A DNA stretch of 64,000 nucleotides from Isosphaeraceae bacterium (lineage in GTDB: Bacteria; Planctomycetota; Planctomycetia; Isosphaerales; Isosphaeraceae), in the NCBI GenBank assembly GCA_025356475.1, contig JANXSX010000168.1, positions 20,510 through 84,509 on the forward strand. The letters run 5' to 3'. The position numbers and the translations under genes are program-made. Position 1 is the first letter of the stretch; each line of letters starts with the position of its first letter. The notes under the pieces were generated by a model. That model searched no databases, was not told where the DNA came from, and worked only from the letters and a program-made list of their open reading frames with translations. Positions 43,096-50,969 of this stretch are shown piece after piece.

Positions 43096-43944
43096 TTGAC
43101 CGTGGCGATGCCCGAAACCCTGTTGCCAACCGAGCCGGAAAGTGGCGCAGAATCCTCGCCAGCGGTTGCGCCGCTCGGCTGGGCGGGATCGGTCGTTGGC
43201 TGGCTATTCGGCAAGGTCGCCAAGCGTCGTGAACCGACCAAGCCCACCGTTCCGGTCGCACGATTCCAGTGTCTGTGTATCAGCCGGGAAGCGGGTTCAG
43301 GCTCGAAGGCGATCGCGAGGATCGTGGGTGCCAGACTCGGTTGGAAGGTCTATGATGACGAGCTTCTCGAAGCGATCGCTGGTCGGATGGAAATCTCGGT
43401 CGACGAGGTCAAAGTCTTCGACGAACTCGCTCCGAGCATGGTCCAGGAGTGGATCTTGCCCCTCCGCGAAGAGTATTACGCTCCTCAGGAGGCCTACCTC
43501 GACCACCTCGCCAAACTCGTTGAGGCGCTGGGTAAGACCGGTCACTGTGTGATCGTCGGTCGAGGGGCCGGCTTCATCCTGCCCAGGGAGTCGACCCTTT
43601 CAGTGCGGGTCGTCGCTCCTCTAAAATCGCGATCGGCACGGATGGCCGAGCGGATGGGTATCTCGGTTCGGACCGCTCGACGGGCGGCACGCGACCTCGA
43701 CCGTCGGCGAGATGGCTTCGCCAGAACCATGTATCGAGTCGACCCCGCCGACCCACACAATTACGACCTCATCCTCGACTCACAAAGCCTCGGCGTGGCG
43801 ATCGCCACCGAGGTCATTCTCAAGGCGATCGAAGCAGGTCGTCCCCCGGCGCGGTCGGTCGCGTCGGCCGTGATGCTCCCGCTCAAGGACGATTCATTCG
43901 TAGGTGCCGATGAGATCCTCGGGCTCGATGGCGACGATCGATAA
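43096..43944 (+). CDS. Cytidylate kinase-like family protein
   Basis: A nucleotide-kinase-fold protein of the cytidylate-kinase-like (AAA_26) family. The core begins at about residue 53 with CISREAGSGSKAIARIV, the modified P-loop of this family, followed by GWKVYDDELLEAIA, a lid region (LPLREEYYAPQEAYLDH), CVIVGRGAGFIL and the arginine-rich RMGISVRTARRAARDLDRRRDGF. About 280 residues. The N-terminal 50 residues are Pro/Glu/Ala-rich and contain a hydrophobic patch (GWAGSVVGWLF). The start is TTG at 43096 with GAAGGA 9 bases upstream; GTG 43102 and ATG 43108 are in-frame alternatives. Its last 51 bases overlap the 3' end of lpxI on the other strand. Substrate not known. Confidence 0.85.
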   Translation: MTVAMPETLLPTEPESGAESSPAVAPLGWAGSVVGWLFGKVAKRREPTKPTVPVARFQCLCISREAGSGSKAIARIVGARLGWKVYDDELLEAIAGRMEISVDEVKVFDELAPSMVQEWILPLREEYYAPQEAYLDHLAKLVEALGKTGHCVIVGRGAGFILPRESTLSVRVVAPLKSRSARMAERMGISVRTARRAARDLDRRRDGFARTMYRVDPADPHNYDLILDSQSLGVAIATEVILKAIEAGRPPARSVASAVMLPLKDDSFVGADEILGLDGDDR

Positions 43945-44796
43945 TCCATGTCGATCGGCGAGAGCCACAACCTCGGGCTGGTCGATCACGATGGTCTTAC
44001 CCGCCTCGATGGCCAGGACCTTCGCGCCCGCCTTCGCAAGCTGATCGATCGTGGCGGTTCCGATCGTAGGGACGTCGAACCGCATATCTTGCTGTGGCTT
44101 GGCGACCTTGACCATGGTCCACCCGCCCGATCGGCAAAGCGTTCCGGCTCGTTCGATACAGCGGTCGGTCCCCTCGATCGCTTCGACGGCGAGGGCCGCT
44201 TGCTCCTTGACGGCGACCGATTGGCCAACGTCCAGCCTGCCCATCTCCTTGGCGAGTTTCCAGCCGAATTCGATGTCTTTCCACTCGCCAGAGGTCGGCT
44301 TGCGGCGGGTGAGGATGCCGGCGTTCACGAGCAACTCCGGGCAATAGTCGAGCGCAGAGGCGAACGTCATCCCATCGCGTTCGAACTCGGCGATCACACC
44401 TAAAAGGATCGAATCGTCCCGTTTGTCTGCCTTCAATCGACCCTTCCAAAACCGAATCATCCGCAGATCGGGCCAGAGCTGGACAATTCTGCCGGGTGTG
44501 TACATCACGCTCTTGGTGACCTTCCCCGCCATCACCACCTGACGGACCCCCCGCTTCTTGAACGAGCGGATCATCCCCCCCAACCTTGAAACGCCGACGA
44601 TCTCGAAGCTATCGCAGAGGCTCGCAAGTACCTCAGGGGCCTCATACTTGAGGCCCACACAGGCGACTCGCAAACCCTGTCGATTCGCGGCCTCCGCGAA
44701 GAGGATCGGAAACCGACCACTCCCCGCCAAAAGGCCGATTGGCTCCGCCCGCTGGGCTCGTTGTGGGGTTCGGAGGCTCGAAATGCGCAATGCCAC
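43894..44796 (-). CDS. lpxI: UDP-2,3-diacylglucosamine diphosphatase LpxI
   Basis: Hydrolyses UDP-2,3-diacylglucosamine to lipid X and UMP in lipid A synthesis; LpxI replaces LpxH in many non-enteric bacteria. The 300-residue protein shows both halves of the family: N-terminal GLLAGSGRFPILFAEAA, KRGVRQVVMAGKVTK, and C-terminal EGTDRCIERAG, QDMRFDVPTIG (the Asp is the proposed metal ligand and catalytic residue), and AIEAGKTIVIDQPEVVALAD. It lies 15 bases after lpxD on the same strand, so both lipid A steps are in one operon. Its 3' end overlaps the kinase-like gene by 51 bases in convergent orientation. Confidence 0.94.
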   Translation of the reverse strand: MALRISSLRTPQRAQRAEPIGLLAGSGRFPILFAEAANRQGLRVACVGLKYEAPEVLASLCDSFEIVGVSRLGGMIRSFKKRGVRQVVMAGKVTKSVMYTPGRIVQLWPDLRMIRFWKGRLKADKRDDSILLGVIAEFERDGMTFASALDYCPELLVNAGILTRRKPTSGEWKDIEFGWKLAKEMGRLDVGQSVAVKEQAALAVEAIEGTDRCIERAGTLCRSGGWTMVKVAKPQQDMRFDVPTIGTATIDQLAKAGAKVLAIEAGKTIVIDQPEVVALADRHGLSIVAIEPEDLIGTYE

Positions 44797-44811
44797 CGGA
44801 TCACACCTTAA

Positions 44812-45900
44812 TTATAGGTTGGACGCGTCGTGGCTCGATTCGGTGGTCGGATTCGCAAGCAACCCCGCCGTCAGCGACCCGATCTGGCTCACGAGCGCTT
44901 TGAGCTGCTTCTGCATCTCGGGGAGTCGTTCCATGGTCAGGAACAGCCTCCGCTGATCGCGAATCGGTAGGGCAGGTGAACCTAACACCTGCTGACCTGC
45001 GGGCATATTCTTATGAACACCCGCTTGGGCTCCAACAACCGACCGATCACCAATCTCGGTATGATCCTTAATCCCAGCCTGTCCTGCCATGATCACATAA
45101 TCGCCTGTCTTGCAACTGCCGGCGATCCCGACCTGGCCACAGAGCAGGTTATGCTTGCCAATGTCATTATTATGACCGATCATCACGAGGTTATCGATCT
45201 TGGTCCCTTCGCCGATCTTGGTGGCCTCGAACGTGCCCCGGTCGATCGCACAGTTCGCCCCGATCTCGACATCGGAACCGACCTCGACCCGTCCCGTGTG
45301 CGGCACCTTCTCATGTCGGCCGTCGATCTGCCGGTATTTGAAGCCGTCGCCACCGAGCACAGTGCCGGCGTGGACCTCAACCCGATCTCCCAGAATGACG
45401 TCCGCATAGAGCACAACGTGAGGGTGCAATAACACGTCTGTACCGAGCTTGCAGCGATCGCCCACGATCGCGCCTGGCATCAGGGTCGCCCCATCGCCAA
45501 CCTCCGCCCCATCGCCGACATACGCGAAGGGGTAGATCGCGACGTTCACGCCGATCTTCGCCGTCGGGGCCACCCATGCCATCGGATGAACACCGGTCCA
45601 GCGTGCCTGGGACTTCGCACTCAGATGGGTTCGGACCGCGAGGAAAGCCGACATCGGGTCGTCGACCTCAATCGTTGGTAATTTGTGTTCGGGTGAGGAA
45701 GGGGTCCGAAAGTGCGGACCGACGATCACCGCGCTCGCAGGTGAGGTGCGCAGCAGCTTGGCGTACCGCTCACTCTCAATGAACGTGATATCCCCAGGAC
45801 CTGCCTCGTTGACTGGGCGAGCCGACGAGATCACGGCCGTTCCATCACCCACCAAACGGCCACGCACTAGCGCAGCAAGTTGTTCAACCGTGGCGTTCAC
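44812..45900 (-). CDS. lpxD: UDP-3-O-(3-hydroxyacyl)glucosamine N-acyltransferase
   Basis: Adds the second acyl chain to UDP-3-O-acylglucosamine in lipid A synthesis. 362 residues: an N-terminal uridine-binding domain (about 1-100, GPGDITFIESERYAKLL), a left-handed beta helix of hexapeptide repeats (about 105-310, IGVNVAIYPFAYVGDGAEVG and on), and a C-terminal helical tail. The catalytic His is in VMIGHNNDIG. The GTG start at 45900 has AAAGGA 8 bases upstream and gives the normal N terminus (NATVEQLAALV); a longer ATG start 15 codons upstream is less likely. Together with lpxI it supports a lipid A-type outer membrane in this planctomycete. Confidence 0.95.
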   Translation of the reverse strand: MNATVEQLAALVRGRLVGDGTAVISSARPVNEAGPGDITFIESERYAKLLRTSPASAVIVGPHFRTPSSPEHKLPTIEVDDPMSAFLAVRTHLSAKSQARWTGVHPMAWVAPTAKIGVNVAIYPFAYVGDGAEVGDGATLMPGAIVGDRCKLGTDVLLHPHVVLYADVILGDRVEVHAGTVLGGDGFKYRQIDGRHEKVPHTGRVEVGSDVEIGANCAIDRGTFEATKIGEGTKIDNLVMIGHNNDIGKHNLLCGQVGIAGSCKTGDYVIMAGQAGIKDHTEIGDRSVVGAQAGVHKNMPAGQQVLGSPALPIRDQRRLFLTMERLPEMQKQLKALVSQIGSLTAGLLANPTTESSHDASNL

Positions 45901-46139
45901 GCGCGAGGTCCTTTCGTCCTTGAAAGGAGCGGAAAGCCGACCCAAGACCAGGTCATCCTGGACCCTGATTCTTAAGTCGGGACGGCCTAGGATGGGAATC
46001 TAACCCAAGCCCACAAAGCCGACAAGGCGAACTCCCGCTCCATCTTCCAAGTTGGATCGGCTGTCCACGCATCACCGTTCACTCACGCTGGCCGTCAATT
46101 CGCAACAGGCCTGCACATGGTAACGGTTGCAACGGTAGG

Positions 46140-46979
46140 TCAATGTGGTTTCACAACACTCGACCAGCCCGTCGCCAAGGCGGTCACCAAATGCCCCATC
46201 TTAGGATGCTCAGGCTCGATATCGACTGGAAGGCCGTGACTTCGCAGTATCTCGCTGGTCGTTGGGCCGATCGATCCCACCACGATACGGGTTCGCAAGG
46301 CGTCTCGTAAGGAGTCAACCACGCCCTCAGCCTCAGCCACCTCAAGCAAATGGACAACCTGTTGTCCCGAGGTAAATAAGACAGCCCCCACATGGCCATT
46401 CGCGATCAGATGGATTGCCGAACGCAACGGCCCTGTATTTTCGGGCAATGCCCATCGGTAGACCGGGACGCGCGTGAGCTTCGCCCCTCGCTCACTGAGC
46501 CCCGCGATCAGATCCTCGCTCGGCTTGCCATACTCCTGAACGGCGATCGAGCGGCCGGCCATCACAAAGTGTGTATCTAGCAAGGCGAGCGATTCTCGCC
46601 AGGTGTTTGGCTCAGGAACCTGGTAAGCGATCCGTACACCGAGTTCACGGAGAGCGGAGGCAGGCTTGGGGCCTCGGGCGATGACGATCGTTTTGGCCAG
46701 AGAGCCGGGCCACTCCACATCGCCGAGGGCTCGGGCACTCTCAGTCAGGTAGCGAACACCGACGCCCGTCTCGAACAGGGTCAGCTCATAAGCCCCCAAC
46801 GCCAGCGCTTTCAGAAACGCGAGGACCTCGCCGTTTTCGGCGAGGGGGATCTCGCGGAGGGCAGGGGCCACAATGCAGACCCCCGCCTGACGACTGATCA
46901 TATCACTCATCGAGCCGGAGAGCCGGCTCTCAAAGGAGACCACTTTCAGTCCCGCGAAATTCTTGGCGATTTGGCTCAT
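46140..46979 (-). CDS. hemD: Uroporphyrinogen-III synthase
   Basis: Closes hydroxymethylbilane to uroporphyrinogen III, the branch point to haem and sirohaem. The 279-residue protein has the two alpha/beta half-domains of HemD: KVVSFESRLSGSMSDMISRQ, TGVGVRYLTESA and IVIARGPKPASALRELG in the first part, AVQEYGKPSEDLIAGLSERGAKLTRVPVYRW and VLFTSGQQVVHLL in the second, and RIVVGSIGPTTSEILRSHGL near the end. Its start overlaps the NarK stop by 4 bases, so it belongs to the nitrate cluster, where it would supply sirohaem precursor for nitrite reductase. Confidence 0.92.
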   Translation of the reverse strand: MSQIAKNFAGLKVVSFESRLSGSMSDMISRQAGVCIVAPALREIPLAENGEVLAFLKALALGAYELTLFETGVGVRYLTESARALGDVEWPGSLAKTIVIARGPKPASALRELGVRIAYQVPEPNTWRESLALLDTHFVMAGRSIAVQEYGKPSEDLIAGLSERGAKLTRVPVYRWALPENTGPLRSAIHLIANGHVGAVLFTSGQQVVHLLEVAEAEGVVDSLRDALRTRIVVGSIGPTTSEILRSHGLPVDIEPEHPKMGHLVTALATGWSSVVKPH

Positions 46980-48244
46980 GTGACAGGGAACTCGGCCATT
47001 TCAGGACTCGGCATCGGTAACGATCCAGCGTCGTTGCTCGCTCCGACTTTACCACCACGCCCCACGAACGTCTGCTCCCAACCTCGCCCAACCTGAAAGA
47101 GAGTCAAACTACTAACAATCGCAACTGAGCCAAAGACCAGGAAGCCCGTCGAGAAGTTGCCGGTAAAGCCCTTGAGCTGACCCAGGACGAACGGCAACAG
47201 GAAACCGCCGAAGCCACCCGCAGCCCCAACCAGGCCCGTCACCACACCGACTTCTTTGGAAAACCGCTGCGGCACGAGCTGGAAGACGGCTCCGTTGGCC
47301 ATGCCCAACGATCCCAAGGCGATGAACATCAAGAGCACACCAAGGAACTGGGCCACCGGGAGCGTCGAGAGTCCAAACATCGTCAAACCAACCACGCTCA
47401 AGAGAATCACCAACATGCGAATGCCACCGAAACGGTCGGATAGATACCCACCGACCGGACGGAGGCAAGAGCCGGCAATAACGCAGAGCGTCGCGAACTC
47501 CCCAGCTCGAATCGGAGTCACCTTATATTGATCGCTGAAGAAGATATTGAGGTATCCGGCCAGTCCAACGAATCCTCCAAAAGTCACTGCATAGTACGCA
47601 CAGAACAACCAAGTATCTCGATACGAGAGGACCGTACCGTAATCCTTGAGGGGTCGAGGAGCCGGCTGAGTCGGGCTATCCTTGGCCAGGAAAAAGAAGA
47701 CAATCCAGACGACACCGAGCGGCAGCAAGGCGAATCCGAACACCGCATGCCAACCATAAGCCGCAGCCAACTTTGGAGCAAAGAAGGTTGCTAGGGCTGT
47801 TCCACTATTGCCTGCACCGGCGATCCCCATTGCCAGCCCCTGGCACTCGGGAGGATACCACCGCGAAGCCAGCGGCAGCGCGGCCGCAAAGCTCGCCCCG
47901 GCCACTCCTAACATCAACCCAACGAGCAACATCTGTTGATAAGATTCGACCCAGCGCCATCCTAAAAATAAGGGCAATGCCGTGAGAGCCATTCCCACCA
48001 GTGCCGTTCTTCGTGCGCCGAGCCGATCCGTCATCACCCCGAGAACCAGACGTAAACACGCACCCCCCAACGTCGGAATTGCGACCATCAGACCCTTGCC
48101 GCCGTCGCTGAGCTGGAAATCCTTGGCGAGGATTCCCCCCATCGATCCGATCAGCATCCAGATCATGAAGCTAACATCGAAGTAGAGGAAGGCCGAGAGC
48201 AACGTTGGCCAGTGGCCCGCCCGTCGAAATTCGCGAAGATTCAT
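46976..48244 (-). CDS. Nitrate/nitrite transporter, NarK family
   Basis: A major facilitator carrier that imports nitrate (or exchanges it for nitrite). 422 residues with 12 helices. The first-half motif GVMTDRLGARRTALVG joins helices 2 and 3, and the nitrate-signature glycine-rich helices are present: GVAGASFAAALPLASRWYPPECQGLAMGIAGAGNSGTAL and the second-half SLGMANGAVFQLVPQRFSKEVGVVTGLVGAAGGFGG. Arginines for anion binding are within these segments. It lies 55 bases downstream of nitrate reductase and overlaps hemD by 4 bases. Confidence 0.93.
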   Translation of the reverse strand: MNLREFRRAGHWPTLLSAFLYFDVSFMIWMLIGSMGGILAKDFQLSDGGKGLMVAIPTLGGACLRLVLGVMTDRLGARRTALVGMALTALPLFLGWRWVESYQQMLLVGLMLGVAGASFAAALPLASRWYPPECQGLAMGIAGAGNSGTALATFFAPKLAAAYGWHAVFGFALLPLGVVWIVFFFLAKDSPTQPAPRPLKDYGTVLSYRDTWLFCAYYAVTFGGFVGLAGYLNIFFSDQYKVTPIRAGEFATLCVIAGSCLRPVGGYLSDRFGGIRMLVILLSVVGLTMFGLSTLPVAQFLGVLLMFIALGSLGMANGAVFQLVPQRFSKEVGVVTGLVGAAGGFGGFLLPFVLGQLKGFTGNFSTGFLVFGSVAIVSSLTLFQVGRGWEQTFVGRGGKVGASNDAGSLPMPSPEMAEFPVT

Positions 48245-48299
48245 ACTCGCTCCTCAGGGGAAGAAAGTGAAGATCAATCAATCAGGCAAGTGAACGAGT

Positions 48300-50522
48300 T
48301 TAGATCGATTCGGAGTACTCGTACTGAGGATCGTCCACGCTGTCGAGGACCCAGACCGCCGGCTCAGAACCCCCGGCCGGTTCGGGCGCGAGCGCCGGAG
48401 CTAGGGCAATCTTGACCGCGCAGTATTTGAACTCTGGCTGTTTGGCCACCCGGCCTATCGCCGAGATCGTCAAATAATTGGCGGCCGTCGCCACTCCGTT
48501 GAGGTCGCCCCAGTGGAATGGGATGAAGACAGTCCCCAACAGCAAGCCGGGATTGAGCCGAACCGGGAGGCGAAGCACGCCCCTACGACTGGAGACCTCG
48601 GCAAGGTCACCACTCTTGAGTCGATACGTGTCAGCATCATTCGGATGAACTTCCACGAATGCGTGAGGCTCACGATGCATGAGCTTCGGTGACTTCCCAG
48701 TACGTGTTAACGTGTGCCAATGTGAGTAGAGTCGACCTGTGGTCAGGACGAGTGGGAACTCGTGGTCGGGTGTTTCTCGCGGAGGCTGGTGGGGTCTCGG
48801 CAAGAACCTGGCCTTGCCGTCGGGAGTGGGGAACACCCCGTCCAGATAGAGGCGGTCGGTGCCAGGATGCGTGGGGGTCGGGCACGGCCACCGCAGATGC
48901 CGTTCTTGCCGCAGACGCTCGGAGGTCATTCCGGCCATGTCGCAAGGCCGGCCTTTCGTGAGTGGGATAAACTCATCCCAAACTTGGGCTGCATCCTGGA
49001 AATCAAAGCCCGCAAAGCCCATCGCACGCCCGAACCTCGCGAGGATCTGCCAGTCCGGGAGAGCGGAGCCGGGCGGATCAACGACCGGTTCGCTCCATGA
49101 GACCAACCGCTCGCTGCTTGTGGATGTTCCCCCTTTTTCCGACCACTGTGCGGCCGGAAAGAGCACGTCGGCCATCTGCGTGGTTTCCGTCGGATGATAG
49201 GCATCCTGGACAATAATCAGCTCCGCCTTAGCGAGTGCCCGGCGGACCTGATGTAGGTCCGGAAGGCTGACAACGGGATTCGTCGCAGCAATCCAGATTG
49301 CCTTAAGCCGGCCCGTCTCCAACGCACGGAACATCTCAACCGCCGTTAGCCCCGGAATCTCCGAGATCGTCCCAGGCGACCGCTTCCAATGGGCCTCAAC
49401 CTCAGCCCGATGTTTGGGATCATCGACAAAACGGTAGCCTGGCAACCCATTGGCAAGCAGGCCTCCCTCGCGACCCCCCATCGCATTCGGTTGACCCGTC
49501 AGGCTGAACGGACCCGCGCCGGGTTTACCAATCTGACCTGTCAATAAGTGTAAATTAATGAGACTATTATTCTTCCACATCCCGACAGTGCTTTGATTCA
49601 ACCCCATACAATAGAGGCTTAACCAAGCCTTTGATCGACCGATTCGGCTGGCGAGATCTCGCGCCATCGCGAACGGAACGCCCGCAGTCGCGCACCAGGC
49701 CTCAGGGTTTCCCGCGAGCAGAAAGTCGCGATACGCTTCAAAACCCGTGGTCGATTTTGGGATAAATGTGTCGTCCGCTCGACCTGCTGCGAGCAACAAG
49801 TGGCCGACGGCGTTCATCAAGGCGATGTCGCCTCCCGGCGCGACCGGAACGTGCAACGTCGCGTGTTCCGCAGTCGCCGTCCTCCTCGGGTCAACCACGA
49901 TGAGTTCACGTAATCCATCCGCCTTCATGCGTGCTTTGACACGGTCAAAGGTCACCGGATGGGCTTCCGCAGTATTGCTCCCCCAGATGACCAGGCAATC
50001 GGTATGGTCGATGTCTTCGTAACACGTTGGCGGCCCGTCAGCCCCCAGACTGGAGCGATAGCCCATGACCGTTGCAGCCATGCAGAGACGACTATTCGAG
50101 TCGGTGTTGTTCGTGCCGATCGAGCCCTTGAAAAGCTTGCCCGCAAGGTAAACCGCTTCACTATCGAGCTGTCCCGAGCCGTAAAAAGCCACAGAATCGG
50201 GACCATGTTCGGCGATGATTTGCTTGAGCCGGGCAGCGGTTGCGCCCAGGACCGTAGGCCAGGATTCCGATCGCCACTGGCCATTTCGAGTGAGACGAAT
50301 CAACGGCTGAGAGAGTCGATCGGACGACTGCAAGACCTGCGGAAGGGTCGCACCCTTGGCACAGATCCCACCCAGGTTGGCGGGTGCATCGGCGACTCCT
50401 TTGACGCGAAGCACTTTACCCGAGGCTGCTTCCATCGCCAGCCGGCAACCAACTCCGCAGTACGGGCAGATCGCTTCAAGGCGACGGGCCTGCCCAAAGG
50501 GATGCATGCTGCTCAAAGCCAT
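48300..50522 (-). CDS. nasA: Assimilatory nitrate reductase, molybdopterin catalytic subunit
   Basis: Cytoplasmic enzyme that reduces nitrate to nitrite for nitrogen assimilation. About 740 residues. The N-terminal [4Fe-4S] motif is CPYCGVGC..GGICAKG, followed by the molybdopterin domain: YGSGQLDSEAVYLAGKLFKG, SNTAEAHPVTFDRV, VDPRRTATAEHATLHVPV, the loop around the Mo ligand MGLNQSTVGMWKNNSLINLHLLTG, and QDAYHPTETTQMADVLFPAAQWSEKGGT. The C-terminal domain IV has LTTGRLYSHWHTLTRTGKSP. The start is taken as ATG at 50522, just before the Fe-S motif; the frame remains open upstream but has no ribosome site. It has no signal peptide. It heads the leftward operon nasA-narK-hemD and is divergent from nirA. 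Confidence 0.94.
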   Translation of the reverse strand: MALSSMHPFGQARRLEAICPYCGVGCRLAMEAASGKVLRVKGVADAPANLGGICAKGATLPQVLQSSDRLSQPLIRLTRNGQWRSESWPTVLGATAARLKQIIAEHGPDSVAFYGSGQLDSEAVYLAGKLFKGSIGTNNTDSNSRLCMAATVMGYRSSLGADGPPTCYEDIDHTDCLVIWGSNTAEAHPVTFDRVKARMKADGLRELIVVDPRRTATAEHATLHVPVAPGGDIALMNAVGHLLLAAGRADDTFIPKSTTGFEAYRDFLLAGNPEAWCATAGVPFAMARDLASRIGRSKAWLSLYCMGLNQSTVGMWKNNSLINLHLLTGQIGKPGAGPFSLTGQPNAMGGREGGLLANGLPGYRFVDDPKHRAEVEAHWKRSPGTISEIPGLTAVEMFRALETGRLKAIWIAATNPVVSLPDLHQVRRALAKAELIIVQDAYHPTETTQMADVLFPAAQWSEKGGTSTSSERLVSWSEPVVDPPGSALPDWQILARFGRAMGFAGFDFQDAAQVWDEFIPLTKGRPCDMAGMTSERLRQERHLRWPCPTPTHPGTDRLYLDGVFPTPDGKARFLPRPHQPPRETPDHEFPLVLTTGRLYSHWHTLTRTGKSPKLMHREPHAFVEVHPNDADTYRLKSGDLAEVSSRRGVLRLPVRLNPGLLLGTVFIPFHWGDLNGVATAANYLTISAIGRVAKQPEFKYCAVKIALAPALAPEPAGGSEPAVWVLDSVDDPQYEYSESI

Positions 50523-50969
50523 GGCAAGAGGACTTCCGAATCCGAGATGGACGAAATAAGGCGTGACAGATGGATCCGTGAAGCGACTTATGTGCCACGG
50601 CCTACAAACGCGACATGGTATTTGCCGAGTTGAGCGAATTGTCCGCACCCTAAGTGAAATTACGGATCTGGTCCTCAAGCCATCGCCTTTCAAGGCTGCC
50701 CGTATTCATGGCAAACCCGCACGCAAACCGCGCATGTCAACCCAAGCTGCATTATCTGTACTGCTTGCTTTTCAGGCTATGCTGCCTAGATGTCACACGT
50801 GATCTGCGACGTCTTGAAAATAACTCTCTCGAAAACTCCTTGAGAACTCGCAAGATTTGATGCCTTGGTCTCCCGCAACTCAGGAAGCAGTGAGAAAGGG
50901 CATCCGTATTGCCTTAGAAGGTTCCTAGAACATGAAGGAACTCTCCCTACCGATCCCAGAGGTTACGCC
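50523..50969. promoter_or_regulatory. Divergent control region between nitrate and nitrite reductase genes
   Basis: A 447-base non-coding stretch from which both reductase transcripts must start. It contains a short palindrome TCACACGTGA (50795-50804) and an AT-richer patch around 50815-50860. I looked for a sigma-54 motif and saw none that fits, and no clear sigma-70 pair. No small gene is supported here. An AGAGG ribosome site for nirA lies at the right end. Control function is inferred from the divergent layout. Confidence 0.45.

Noticed and set aside
50523..50969. Sigma-54 (GG-N10-GC) promoter in the nitrate/nitrite control region
   Set aside because: Partial matches only; none keeps both GG and GC boxes with correct spacing next to either gene.
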